DNA of 49,353 bases from Endozoicomonas arenosclerae (GCF_001562015.1 NZ_LASA01000091.1:1-49353), one strand, 5' to 3'. Counted from the first letter of the stretch, positions 25,680-35,161 are shown. Notes: a model not told the origin generated them from the sequence alone. A program made the numbers and translations.

Positions 25680-26936
25680 GTGGAATTTGACAGCTTTGTA
25701 GCAGTACATGCATGGCTTCAACAACATGGGCATTGGTTGGGCCCGTTTATTGCTCTTGCAGCTTTTGTGGAGTCGCTGGTTGCAATCGGTTTTATTATAC
25801 CCGGTGTTGCTGTGCTGTTTGCTCTGGGTGCGCTGGCTGGCAGTGGCTTGATGGAGCCTTTGCCTATGTTGATCTGGGCTTTTGCAGGTGCTGCTCTGGG
25901 AGATGGTATCAGCTTTCAGGTGGGCCACCACCTGCATGCCCGAATTCGTGGTTACTGGCCTTTCTCTAAACATCCGGGCTGGTTGGAAAAAGGCGAACAG
26001 TTTTTTGAAAAATTTGGTGGTTTCAGCGTCGCTCTGGGACGCTTTATAGGACCTATTCGACCGGTTATACCTGCCGTAGCGGGAATGATGGATATGTCTC
26101 CCCTGCGCTTTTATACCATCAATCTGATTTCATCGGTTCCCTGGGCTGTAGCTTATCTGATGCCAGGATACCTGACCGGAGCAGCCCTTAAGATAGAGGT
26201 GCCTGAGACTTTTTATTTATTGTTGGCAGGCATAACGGTTGTTGCCTTGCTGATTCCCTATACTGGCTTGATTCTGGATCGAGCGCTCTGTCGAAAGAAA
26301 ATGCTGCTGGTGCTTCCTGTCGCTTTTGTTGTGGTGGGTCATATCAGTTTGCTTCTGCTTACCGTTATGGACGTCAGTGGTCAACTGGATGATCACAATG
26401 CAGCAATTCAGGCTTTTGTTGTCAGTTTTTCGGTGCCGATTGTTAAACATATTCTGGCTCTGGTGACCTGGCTGGGCAGTGTCGTGGATTTATGGTTTCC
26501 CTTGCTGTTGTGTGGCATCTACTTCCTTTGGATCAAACGCTATAAACAGTTTTTGATCATGTGTGCCTGTGTAGCTGGTATGGAAGTTACGCTCTGGTTG
26601 ATGAAGTGGGGTATAGAGAAGCCCAGACCGGCTAATTACGACGGACTTGAACAGTTCTCCTTTCCTTCTGGTCATACTACGCAGGCAACTTTTGTCTGGT
26701 TGCTGGTAACGTTATACCTGGTCAGCGGACAAAGAAGGGTGGTGAAATTCTGTGCCTACAGCTGCGCCATGCTGATAGCTATGATGGTGGCGCTTTCTCG
26801 CCTGGTGCTTGAAGCCCACTGGTTTGGGGATGTTCTGGCAGGCTTGTTGCTGGGGAGCATCTGGTACAGTGCAGCAGTGATTGCAGAAAGAGTTTATGCC
26901 AATGGCAGAGGTTTTCGCTTTCTTGCTTCAGGCTGA
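25680..26936 (+). CDS. DedA (SNARE-associated/VTT) and PAP2 phosphatase fusion protein
   Basis: This 418-residue inner-membrane protein joins two lipid-related domains. Residues about 1-200 are DedA/VTT-type: FIIPGVAVLFALG, GDGISFQVGHH and a GRFIGPIRPVIPAVAG loop with the conserved arginines. Residues about 245-405 form a PAP2 phosphatase with all three active-site motifs: KWGIEKPRP, PSGH (329-332) and SRLVLEAHWFGD. DedA proteins flip undecaprenyl phosphate or phospholipids, and PAP2 enzymes remove phosphate from undecaprenyl pyrophosphate or phosphatidyl lipids. A fused flippase and phosphatase for lipid carrier recycling is therefore plausible (inference). The start is GTG with GAAAGAGG upstream. 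Confidence 0.92.
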   Translation: MEFDSFVAVHAWLQQHGHWLGPFIALAAFVESLVAIGFIIPGVAVLFALGALAGSGLMEPLPMLIWAFAGAALGDGISFQVGHHLHARIRGYWPFSKHPGWLEKGEQFFEKFGGFSVALGRFIGPIRPVIPAVAGMMDMSPLRFYTINLISSVPWAVAYLMPGYLTGAALKIEVPETFYLLLAGITVVALLIPYTGLILDRALCRKKMLLVLPVAFVVVGHISLLLLTVMDVSGQLDDHNAAIQAFVVSFSVPIVKHILALVTWLGSVVDLWFPLLLCGIYFLWIKRYKQFLIMCACVAGMEVTLWLMKWGIEKPRPANYDGLEQFSFPSGHTTQATFVWLLVTLYLVSGQRRVVKFCAYSCAMLIAMMVALSRLVLEAHWFGDVLAGLLLGSIWYSAAVIAERVYANGRGFRFLASG

Positions 26937-26939
26937 AAA

Positions 26940-26969
26940 CAGCCCGGGATTCTCCCAAGCTGCTTTTTT
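26940..26969 (+). terminator. Rho-independent terminator for the DedA-PAP2 gene
   Basis: An interrupted stem (CAGC-cc-GGGA pairing with TCCC-aa-GCTG) is followed by C and six T residues on the + strand. It begins just after the stop codon and lies between convergent genes. Confidence 0.6.
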
Positions 26970-26984
26970 CAAGCGCTTTCAGGT

Positions 26985-28646
26985 TTAAAGGGTCGGGACA
27001 GACAAAGTGGATTGATTCTGTCTACTGAATTCGAAGTCGAGGAAGTAGTTGGCTTTTGTCGGCCTCTTGTACTGAGGGTCCATAGTATCAATCGCTAATA
27101 CAAGACGATGACCTTCTGACACGTCGTAGGCGGTTGTGACCAGCTCAAAAGACAAGGCTATTTTCTCTCCCCTTTTGGCGTCAGGCAATGTAGTGACTCC
27201 GTGAGTGATCAGTCTGGCATTGCCAAAACGATCCATGTCATAGAGATAACCCACCAGTTGAACCTTTTCGTAATGAGGCTGGACCTGAAGATTGACTTCA
27301 GGGTTGCCTCGAATCTGCATGGTGCTGCTTAACTTGCCAGTATTGAAATAGATACCTCTGAAATCGGACGCAGCATAAATATTAGTCATTACCGGAATCT
27401 CAAGCTGTTCCAGTATTTGAGAAAGAACGGGTATCTGAGTGCTGAACAGGGTGCCGGACCAAGCGTTGATAGTATTGTCTTTTGGAATCCCGAAAGGCGG
27501 GCTGTAGGGCGACTTTTCCAGGTCTCCATTATCAAAAGCACCTCTTGGGTGCAGGTAGAAAGTATCTGCTGAAGCCGATGGAATGGGGAAACTGCTGAAG
27601 CCTTCGTAACGGTCCTGGAACTTCACTTTCATCTGCAATGGACTGGACTGGCTTAGCTCATTACTTTCTCCTTTCAGATGAATGTCGAACCATTGGTACA
27701 CGTTATTCCAGACCCGATCTTCTCCGATGCCTAAAAGAGATGGCAGTAATTCTGCAGTTGCGTGGGTGCCAGTTAGCAGGTCCATATGTTTGGGAGTGGT
27801 TAACTGGCTGTACATCTTCAACAGGGAGTTGGGCTGGAAGAGGTTATCTCCATAGGCTTTGGCAAAATAAATGGCAGTATTATTCTGGTTCAGTTGCTCT
27901 ACATAATTGATAGGTGAGCGAACCTCAGCCCACTCCAGAACTTCCGGAATCCGGGACAATTGCTGATTTTTGATGATGTCCCAGTTTTCAGCAATCACAG
28001 GATCAGGGTTGCCTCTGAGTTCAGCTGTCAGGGTTAGTATTTCGGCCCATGCGAGTCTGGGGGTTTGGTTTCCATACAGGGCGTCAACCAGACTGCCCCA
28101 GCTACTCATAGCGGCAACCGCTTTCACCCGCTCATCCTGAGCAGCTCCCAGAAGGCTGATACCTGAGCCGTAAGAAATGCCAGCGGTACCGATGGCGTTT
28201 GGGTCTACGGGGTAATTATTCAGCAGATAATCGATGGCCTGACTGTAGTCAGAAATGTCTTTTGGACCCGCTGTACCTACTTGCCCGGTAGAACTACCAA
28301 AGCCTCGTGTCGCATAGCTCAGGACTATGTATCCTTTTTCTGCGAGGTCAGCGGCTTGCTGCAAATATTGATATTCATTAAGCCCCCAGCTGTTTATAAA
28401 TACTACAGCCGGTGCCGGGCCATTGAGGTTTGTGGGTACAAAAATATTAGCCGTTAACTCCACTCCGTCGTTTGTCAGGATGACGATATCATCGTCCGTG
28501 GTATAGCGGTCCGATTCCGGGAACTGCCCTTTATTCAGCAACCCAGCAGCAAACTGAAATAACGGTTTGATGTTGGCCTGTGAAAGTACCGGGAAAAGAG
28601 ACAACGACAGGTAGAGAATCAGGTGAGAGATTCGAAAGTGAGACAT
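26985..28646 (-). CDS. Exported CocE/S15-family alpha/beta hydrolase
   Basis: This 553-residue protein has a signal peptide (cut near LSQA-N). An alpha/beta hydrolase domain carries the nucleophile Ser158 in GISYGSG and a likely catalytic His in TGTHATAE near 310. A C-terminal beta-rich domain (about 390-545) is like the jelly-roll of X-Pro dipeptidyl-peptidases and CocE esterases. Such enzymes cleave acyl or peptidyl bonds, and the substrate cannot be named. The upstream ribosome site is AGGAAA. It is convergent with the DedA-PAP2 gene, and a 244-bp gap separates it from the FNR-like gene on the same strand. Confidence 0.87.
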   Translation of the reverse strand: MSHFRISHLILYLSLSLFPVLSQANIKPLFQFAAGLLNKGQFPESDRYTTDDDIVILTNDGVELTANIFVPTNLNGPAPAVVFINSWGLNEYQYLQQAADLAEKGYIVLSYATRGFGSSTGQVGTAGPKDISDYSQAIDYLLNNYPVDPNAIGTAGISYGSGISLLGAAQDERVKAVAAMSSWGSLVDALYGNQTPRLAWAEILTLTAELRGNPDPVIAENWDIIKNQQLSRIPEVLEWAEVRSPINYVEQLNQNNTAIYFAKAYGDNLFQPNSLLKMYSQLTTPKHMDLLTGTHATAELLPSLLGIGEDRVWNNVYQWFDIHLKGESNELSQSSPLQMKVKFQDRYEGFSSFPIPSASADTFYLHPRGAFDNGDLEKSPYSPPFGIPKDNTINAWSGTLFSTQIPVLSQILEQLEIPVMTNIYAASDFRGIYFNTGKLSSTMQIRGNPEVNLQVQPHYEKVQLVGYLYDMDRFGNARLITHGVTTLPDAKRGEKIALSFELVTTAYDVSEGHRLVLAIDTMDPQYKRPTKANYFLDFEFSRQNQSTLSVPTL

Positions 28647-28890
28647 AGGATTTCCTGTTTTTATTTTTATTGGATTGATCTCAATTGAAGTAGGAATGTC
28701 AGGTGCCCTTCAAAAGAGTCGTCTCTAAGCATACATAAGTTTAAAGTGAGTGTGTATTAACTTGTTCGAGCTTTGTTTATAAAGCAACAAGAGGTCACTG
28801 ATCAGCGCATGACTTAAGGAAGGGTAGAGAGGATTGGGCTTTAATAACCGACAATAGACCTTTGGTTAATCAGTTCAGTGACCAGGCTTT

Positions 28891-29625
28891 TCAGCTTGAA
28901 AAAACGTACTTCTCACGTTTCACCTGTCTTGGACCAAAACCCAGCTCTTTGAGTTCTGCCGCAGCGTCGTCAATCATGGACGGATTACCACACAGGTAAA
29001 TCAGATCTTTTTCTACAGAGAGGTTGAGCAATGGAAACTGGTTCTGGATATAACCCGAGTATTCATGATCAGACTCATCCAGTGATGCCTCACGGCTGTA
29101 GCAGGCGCGATATTCTATGGCGTCCGATGTTTGGGCAAACTCACGAAAATCCTGTTCGTAAATCATGTCGGCCCTGTGTCTTACACCCATCATGACTAGA
29201 ATTTGGGTACCTTCGTCAGCCAACTTCTTCAGTGCCGGGATCATGGCTCGGTACGGCGCCAGTCCTGTGCCTGTTCCTGCCAGAATAATGCGACCATCAT
29301 AGTGCTCAGGCGCTGTCAGAATACCGAATGGGCCACCCACAGACAGTGCCAGACCGGCTTCTGCCTCACTGAACAGGGAAGAAGCTATTCCCCCTTCAAC
29401 AAAGCTGATGGCAATCTCAATCTGCTGGTTTTTTTGGAAAGATTCCGGGGAGTTGGCAATGCTGTAACTTCTTTTGTACTCCTGCCCCTGAAAAGTGAAA
29501 TGCAGCTGAACAAACTGCCCGGGCTGATAATCAAAATCACCCTCTACCCTGAAGTCCAGCTGAACCGTATTCTGGCTGATCTGTTGTTTGGCCATTAACG
29601 TTGCAGGGTAGAGTGGACGAGGCAT
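28891..29625 (-). CDS. Ferredoxin-NADP(+) reductase family flavoprotein
   Basis: This protein of about 244 residues transfers electrons between NAD(P)H and a carrier through FAD. RSYSIAN is the FAD-binding RxYS motif, GGIASSLF follows, and GTGTGLAPYRAM is the NAD(P)-binding motif. YLCGNPSMIDDA is the usual C-terminal CGxPxM motif. The C terminus ends REKYVFSS. ATG 29625 is chosen because GAAGGAG precedes it; the in-frame TTG at 29640 lies within that ribosome site. The gene follows hrpB by 41 bp. The physiological partner is unknown; flavin reductase or AscD-type roles are possible. Confidence 0.88.
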   Translation of the reverse strand: MPRPLYPATLMAKQQISQNTVQLDFRVEGDFDYQPGQFVQLHFTFQGQEYKRSYSIANSPESFQKNQQIEIAISFVEGGIASSLFSEAEAGLALSVGGPFGILTAPEHYDGRIILAGTGTGLAPYRAMIPALKKLADEGTQILVMMGVRHRADMIYEQDFREFAQTSDAIEYRACYSREASLDESDHEYSGYIQNQFPLLNLSVEKDLIYLCGNPSMIDDAAAELKELGFGPRQVKREKYVFSS

Positions 29626-29666
29626 TTTGAACTCCTTCAATAAGGTTCTCAGCAGTTTAGTCGTCT

Positions 29667-32216
29667 TTACTTTCTGGGCCGGACAAATCGGGTGGCTTCG
29701 GCTTCCAGAGGATTATCCGGCCAGTAATGTTTGGGGTATCGGCCTTTGAGATCTTTCTTGACCTCTTGATAGGTGCTTTCCCAGAAACTGTGCAGGTCAC
29801 GGGTGATCTGAACAGGTCTTTGAGCGGGAGAAAGCATCTCAATGGTCAGGGGTTGCTGACCAAAACCAATGACGGGTGTTTCCAGGGCACCAAACAGTTC
29901 CTGAAGTCGAAGTGATATTTTGGGCTCTTCAGGGGTGGAATAGTCAATACGAATCCTGGATCCGCTGGGGGCTTGCCACCGCTCAGGGGCTTCTGACTCA
30001 AGCAGCTGTTGCTGGGGCCAGTCCAGCCTGCTTAAGAGTATGTTGGTCAAGGATAATTTTTTCAGGTGGTCCAGTTTCGACATATCCGTCAAATAGGGAC
30101 CTAACCATTCCTCCAGTTCATTCAGCAACGCAGATTCTGTCATTGCTGGCCAGCCGGTTTCGCTGGCTTGTTGGAAGTGGGCGAGAAACTGCATTCTTTC
30201 CCTGAGTTGCAGTGAGTCCTTGTCCCATGGCAGACAATTCAGGCCCTTATGACGAATACCGGCCATCAAACCGGCCTGAATTAATTCAGGATCAGGCGAC
30301 GTTAGACGCTTTTCTTCCAGTACCAATGCCCCCAGTTTCGCCTGCTGAACAGCTATAACCCGCTCCTTTTCAGAACTCCAGGTCACGGTTTTCTGTTCCA
30401 GAATCAGTTCTGGCAATTCGTCGTAAAGAGTATGCAGATCGACAGGGCTGGCAAGAAACGCCTTGGCATTACGTTGCCCTCCTGCACCGCCGAGCGTAGG
30501 AATAACAAGGTATCTAAAAGAAGTGAGAGGATCTTGCGGATCTAACTCTACGCCTTGACTACTGCTCAGAAGGTATTGGTTGGACTGCCCTCTTCGTTGA
30601 GCTATTCGATCCGGATAAGCAGCCAGCAAGAGTCGGGGGTAGGCATCAGTATTGTCAGAACTGGATTTAACCTCTCTGCTTTTAAGTCTCTGAAACCATT
30701 GTCGTGTCAGCTGTCTGGCTTTTCGGACGGAGTGATTGTTGTTGCTTGATGACTCTCCTGTGATAAGTCTGAGTCGCTGGGAAATATCAACAGAGCGGTC
30801 TCTATCGCCTCTTAACAAATCTCTCTCAGAAAGGACAGCCGCTAACTGGCAACCTGCTTCCAGCAAGCCTTTTTCAGCAGAAACAATGAGCATGTGGGAA
30901 ATGCGAGGATGAGCTCCGAGTCTGGACATTTCCTGACCATGCTTCGTCGCAGTAAGTCCACCTGATGATTTGGAGAGTGCGCCCAGATTTTCCAGAAGAG
31001 AGACTGCTTCCTGATAACGTCTATCCGGCGGTGTGTTCAGCCAGAATAATTCTTCGGGAGATGCTCCCCAGGCGGCCAATTCAAGAGCCAGTTGAGAAAG
31101 GTCAGCTTCCTCTATTTCAGGCGTGTCGGCAGCTGCCAGTCGTTCCTGCTCAGATTCAGTCCAGAGCCGATAACAGACACCTGACTCCAGTCGCCCGGCA
31201 CGACCTTTTCTCTGGTCAGCGCTGCTTTTGCTGGTACGCCGTGTTTCAAGTCGGGTCATTCCGCTGGCAGGGTCAAAAACCGCTTTTCGAACTTGCCCGG
31301 CATCAATGACAATACGAATGCCTTCAATGGTTAAGCTGGTCTCAGCAATGTTAGTCGCCAGAACGATCTTCCGTGTTCCAGCTTTTGCTGGCTGAATCAC
31401 TTTCCGTTGGTTGGCCAGGTTCATATCACCAAACAGTGGGAGTATTTCAGCTTCAGGTGGCAGGTTTTTGTCGTTTAGTAAGGTATTCACCTGCCGGATT
31501 TCACCTGCACCGGGAAGAAAGACCAACAGCGACCCTTCCTGTTCATTGAGGGCGTTGAGAATGGACTGACAAACTTCCTGGCAAAGAGCAAAAAAACTGC
31601 GATCCCTGATGAGCTGGTCGCGATAAATGATTTCTACCGGGTGACTGAAGCCCTGGCTGATAACTAACGGTGCATCCAGAGCCTTGGTCAGAGCTTCTGT
31701 TTGAAGCGTTGCTGACATAATTAACAACTTCAGAGGTGAATCACGGAAAAACTCCTGACATTGCAACGACAGAGACAGACCAAGATCGGCCTGAAGTGAG
31801 CGCTCGTGAAATTCGTCAAAAATCACCAGTGAAACACCGGAGAGTTCGGGGTCATCCTGCAGCATGCGAGTCAGGATGCCCTCAGTGACCACTTCAATCC
31901 GGGTGTCTTTACTGACTTTATTCTCCAGCTGCATTCGATAACCCACAGTTTTGCCAACAGGCTCAGAAAGCAGGTCCGCCATTCTGATAGCAGCAGCAGA
32001 CGCAGCCAGTCGTCGGGGTTCCAGCATCAGAATCTTGCCTGGCAAATTCATCTGGTGGAGCAGATATAGAGGAACCAGAGTCGTTTTTCCGGCGCCGGTG
32101 GGGGCTTGCAGAATGACCCGGTCATGCCGGGTCAATCGGTCAGCCAGCTCTGGCAGAATCTCGGTAACAGGAAGGGAAGGAAGGTCTAACGGCATCATCG
32201 GGTGCGCAGGTTTCAC
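29667..32216 (-). CDS. hrpB: ATP-dependent helicase HrpB
   Basis: This 849-residue DEAH-box RNA helicase has Walker A GAPTGAGKTT, the DEFHERS box (motif II), SATLQ (motif III) and ATNIAETSLTIEG and QRKGRAGR (motifs V and VI). A helicase-associated domain and the long C-terminal HrpB domain follow. The length matches E. coli HrpB, whose cellular role is poorly defined. The first possible start, GTG 32216, directly follows the stop of the RmlD-like gene (TAAGTG). ATG codons at 32198 and 32195 are alternatives closer to the family start. The genes 33107 to 28891 probably form one operon. Confidence 0.94.
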   Translation of the reverse strand: MKPAHPMMPLDLPSLPVTEILPELADRLTRHDRVILQAPTGAGKTTLVPLYLLHQMNLPGKILMLEPRRLAASAAAIRMADLLSEPVGKTVGYRMQLENKVSKDTRIEVVTEGILTRMLQDDPELSGVSLVIFDEFHERSLQADLGLSLSLQCQEFFRDSPLKLLIMSATLQTEALTKALDAPLVISQGFSHPVEIIYRDQLIRDRSFFALCQEVCQSILNALNEQEGSLLVFLPGAGEIRQVNTLLNDKNLPPEAEILPLFGDMNLANQRKVIQPAKAGTRKIVLATNIAETSLTIEGIRIVIDAGQVRKAVFDPASGMTRLETRRTSKSSADQRKGRAGRLESGVCYRLWTESEQERLAAADTPEIEEADLSQLALELAAWGASPEELFWLNTPPDRRYQEAVSLLENLGALSKSSGGLTATKHGQEMSRLGAHPRISHMLIVSAEKGLLEAGCQLAAVLSERDLLRGDRDRSVDISQRLRLITGESSSNNNHSVRKARQLTRQWFQRLKSREVKSSSDNTDAYPRLLLAAYPDRIAQRRGQSNQYLLSSSQGVELDPQDPLTSFRYLVIPTLGGAGGQRNAKAFLASPVDLHTLYDELPELILEQKTVTWSSEKERVIAVQQAKLGALVLEEKRLTSPDPELIQAGLMAGIRHKGLNCLPWDKDSLQLRERMQFLAHFQQASETGWPAMTESALLNELEEWLGPYLTDMSKLDHLKKLSLTNILLSRLDWPQQQLLESEAPERWQAPSGSRIRIDYSTPEEPKISLRLQELFGALETPVIGFGQQPLTIEMLSPAQRPVQITRDLHSFWESTYQEVKKDLKGRYPKHYWPDNPLEAEATRFVRPRK

Positions 32217-33107
32217 TTATTTAGAGGGCTTGCTTACGTTGTAGACTTCCCGGATGATCCGGGCAACCGCACTTCTCCATGGGCGGGCGTGTACTCCGAA
32301 AGTATTCAGTACTTTATTGGACGACAGTGTGCCATTTGCAGGTGGTTTAATGCCTTCCCTTGAGTCAATCTTGGCCATGATCAACTTGCGAACTTTCAGT
32401 TCCTTATGTTGAGACGCTTCGGCAATGAGAACTTCGGCAAAGTTGCTTTCAGATACTGACTCTGTCGTAGAGTAATGATAAGTGCCCCAAGACTCAGCGC
32501 CACAATCCAGCTGCTGGACCATCGCGACGATAACTCGAGCCACATCATCAGCGGGAGTTGGGCAGCCCAGCTGGTCCGGTGTCACATAGACTTCTTTCTC
32601 GACCAGCATCTGCTCCGCCAGCCTTCTCAGAATATTGGGTCTACGTTCACTGATGATCCATGAGAGTCTGAGAATAATGTGGCGCTCACAACGTTCACGG
32701 ATTTGTTGTTCCGCCTGAAGTCGGCTGTTGCCCAGAACACCGATCGGATTGGTTGGGTCTTTCTCGTTATAGGGTTCCTGCTTGGTGCCATCAAACACCC
32801 GGTAGCTGGAGAGTTGAAACAGGATAATGCCCTGTCGCTGGCAGCAGTCTGCCAGTTCGGCCACCGCATCCCGGTTGATACTGAAACAGCGGGAAGGCTC
32901 ATTTTCTGCCTTGACCGGGTTGTTGTAAGCAGCAGCATTGATGACCAGATCGGGCTGGTGGCGGTTCAGACAGGTCTGTATCTGTTCTGGTTCGGCGAGA
33001 TCCAGTTCTTCTCTGTCCGGAGCGTGCCAGGAGATGCCTTTCTCCTCCAGGATTCTGCAGACTTCATAGCCGACCTGGCCGGTTTGACCGATGACCAGTA
33101 CTTTCAT
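32217..33107 (-). CDS. RmlD-like sugar-nucleotide-binding SDR protein with altered active site
   Basis: This 296-residue extended short-chain dehydrogenase resembles dTDP-4-dehydrorhamnose reductase (RmlD). The nucleotide-binding GxxGxxG motif is intact at the N terminus (GQTGQVG), as are INAAAYNNPVKAE and the QLSSYRVFDGT segment. The catalytic YxxxK, which in RmlD reads VYGETKL, is VLGNSRL here: Tyr is Leu125 and Lys is Arg129. Reductase activity is therefore doubtful. Related proteins act as non-catalytic subunits or sugar-nucleotide binders. No rmlA, rmlB or rmlC genes lie nearby. hrpB follows with no gap. Confidence 0.86.
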   Translation of the reverse strand: MKVLVIGQTGQVGYEVCRILEEKGISWHAPDREELDLAEPEQIQTCLNRHQPDLVINAAAYNNPVKAENEPSRCFSINRDAVAELADCCQRQGIILFQLSSYRVFDGTKQEPYNEKDPTNPIGVLGNSRLQAEQQIRERCERHIILRLSWIISERRPNILRRLAEQMLVEKEVYVTPDQLGCPTPADDVARVIVAMVQQLDCGAESWGTYHYSTTESVSESNFAEVLIAEASQHKELKVRKLIMAKIDSREGIKPPANGTLSSNKVLNTFGVHARPWRSAVARIIREVYNVSKPSK

Positions 33108-33397
33108 ACTTGGGTTCCAATATCTCGGGCGGTTAATTCATAACTGGCTATTGAAGCATGACTGTCAGGGTATGAACAGAGTCGGACTCACTCTACTGGT
33201 TTTCAACCGATCTATTACTTTTCAAACAGCCTCTTAAGTCCGACAGGTTCCTGGAGCGATATAAAAGACTGATTGTTAGCCAGAATCACCTGTTTCGCAG
33301 AGAGAGCAGTAAAAACACGCAAAGGTAACGGGCGAAATATGTAAAGACCCCATGCTCTGCAGGGGAAATTCTGGCAGAATGACGCGTTTCTTCGACT

Positions 33398-35008
33398 ATG
33401 CTTTTTCCAGCTGTGACTAACGAATTGGCGAACAATATGTACGTGGCAGACACTCCTCCGGAAACGGTTGATGATGTAGAACGCATTCTTCTGGTGGATG
33501 ATAACCCCACCAACTTGCAGGTGCTGCTGCAGACCCTCAGTGGACGGGGCTACAAGCTTCTTATTGCGAAAAACGGTGAAAGTGCCCTTAGGATTGCCCA
33601 CAAGGCCAAGCCGGCGCTGGTTTTGCTGGATATCATGATGCCCGGTATGGACGGCTATGAAGTGTGCCGTCAGCTGAAAGAAGATCCGGATACCAGCAAT
33701 ATTACCGTGATCTTTCTGTCAGCCCTGGATGACACCAAGGACAAGGTGCGTGGTCTTGAGACCGGTGCGGTGGACTTTATCTCCAAGCCCTTCCAGGCCG
33801 AGGAAGTCATTGCCAGGGTGGAGACCCAGCTCAAGATTCATCGACTGGAACAGGCGCTTTCGGCCCGTAACCGTCAGCTGGAAGCAGACAAGGCTCGCAT
33901 TCTTGAAAGCATGAACGAAGGTATCTTCGGCTTGGACAGCCGGGGGCATATTACCTTTGCAAATGCTGCGGCTTCCATTATGACAGGCTGGCCAATGGAC
34001 AGCCTGATCAACCGAAGTCTGATTGAACTGATGCTCGATGAGGCGGGTGATGAAGCACGCAGCCAGCATCTTGAACCTATTCAGGTTGCTCTGAATAAAG
34101 GCGTCAGCAAACGAGTGGACGATGCGTTTTTCTGGCACAAGGATGGGACTTCTTTTCCGGTGAGCTATTCCTGCACGCCGATCATGGAAGAAGGTCAGCC
34201 CAATGGTGCGGTGGTTGTGTTCACCGACATTACCAGTAAAAAGCGTGGACAGGCTGCTCTGCAAAAGGCTCTGGATGAGCTGGAAACCCAGAAAGAAAAG
34301 CTTACCCATGTTTCCCGTCTCAGTATTATGGGAGAGATGGCGGCAGGGTTTGCCCATGAGGTTAATCAGCCGCTGACGGCTATTTCCAACTATGCCCAGG
34401 TAGCCAAACGAATGATGGCCAGACTGGAGCATAAAGATGACGATATTTATGACTCTCTTTATGAAGCCATGGATAAGATCAATATCCAGGCTCGTCGTGC
34501 CGGTGAGATCATTGCTCGCATTCGCTCTTTTGTTAAGAAGCCTGATCATGTTCTGGGTCGGGTTGATCCGATCAAGCTGATCAGCGACACCGTCAAGCTG
34601 GCAGAAGTGGATGCCCGTAACAACAGTATGGAAATCCATACGGAAGTGGCGGAAGACCTGCCAGAGGTGAAAGTCGATCCGGTACAGATTCAGCAGGTAG
34701 CCCTGAACCTGATTCGTAATGGTATGGAGGCCATGAGAGATCAGGATACCCGTGATATTGGTGTTTGGGTTAAAGCTGAGCAGGTGGACGATCAGTTCGT
34801 GAAAGTTTCAGTGATCGACCGCGGTTATGGTCTGGCTGATGACGCGGAAGAAAAACTGTTCACTCCTTTCTACACCACCAAATCCGATGGTATGGGGATT
34901 GGCCTGACAGTATGTCATTCGATCATACAGTCTCACGGTGGTCGACTTACCTTCCTGCGTCACCCTGAGGGTGGCACTGTCTTCGAGTTTACCATGCCTA
35001 TTGCCTGA
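33398..35008 (+). CDS. Soluble REC-PAS-histidine kinase
   Basis: This 536-residue cytosolic protein has an N-terminal receiver domain at about 28-145 (VDDNPTN, phosphoacceptor in LLDIMMPGMDG, KPFQAEE). A PAS domain follows at about 165-290, then a HisKA domain of the FixL/NtrB kind (GFAHEVNQPLTAISNYAQ). The ATPase domain has NLIRNGMEAM, FTPFYTTKSDGMGIGL and SHGGRL. It has no membrane segment, so input comes through the receiver from another kinase or through the PAS domain. No response regulator is adjacent. The start is uncertain: ATG 33398 or ATG 33437, neither with a strong ribosome site. Confidence 0.92.
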   Translation: MLFPAVTNELANNMYVADTPPETVDDVERILLVDDNPTNLQVLLQTLSGRGYKLLIAKNGESALRIAHKAKPALVLLDIMMPGMDGYEVCRQLKEDPDTSNITVIFLSALDDTKDKVRGLETGAVDFISKPFQAEEVIARVETQLKIHRLEQALSARNRQLEADKARILESMNEGIFGLDSRGHITFANAAASIMTGWPMDSLINRSLIELMLDEAGDEARSQHLEPIQVALNKGVSKRVDDAFFWHKDGTSFPVSYSCTPIMEEGQPNGAVVVFTDITSKKRGQAALQKALDELETQKEKLTHVSRLSIMGEMAAGFAHEVNQPLTAISNYAQVAKRMMARLEHKDDDIYDSLYEAMDKINIQARRAGEIIARIRSFVKKPDHVLGRVDPIKLISDTVKLAEVDARNNSMEIHTEVAEDLPEVKVDPVQIQQVALNLIRNGMEAMRDQDTRDIGVWVKAEQVDDQFVKVSVIDRGYGLADDAEEKLFTPFYTTKSDGMGIGLTVCHSIIQSHGGRLTFLRHPEGGTVFEFTMPIA

Positions 35009-35050
35009 GGTGAGTGCATGAGACAGGGGCTGAATAGCCCCGTCTCATCG

Positions 35051-35161
35051 CTAAGGATTTGTCTCGAAATAACTTCCCGATTAACTACGGATTCCGTTCA
35101 CCCTGAGCTTGTTGAAAGGATGTGGTGTTGGGCTTCGACAGGCTCAGCCCGAACGGGTTCA
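35051..35161. mobile_element. Truncated second copy of the MITE-like repeat
   Basis: The left end (CTAAGGATTTGTCTCGAAA and onward) and the whole central hairpin match the copy at 21154-21307 with scattered changes, for example GAAAGGATGTGGTGTT for GAAGGGTCGTGGCATT. Similarity stops just after the CCCGAACGGGTT arm, and no right-hand inverted repeat or CTAAG copy is found before the VOC gene at 35181. It lies between convergent genes. Confidence 0.75.

Noticed and set aside
33719-34639. 306-codon minus-strand frame inside the REC-PAS kinase
   Set aside because: Antisense shadow of a strongly recognised kinase; no motifs.
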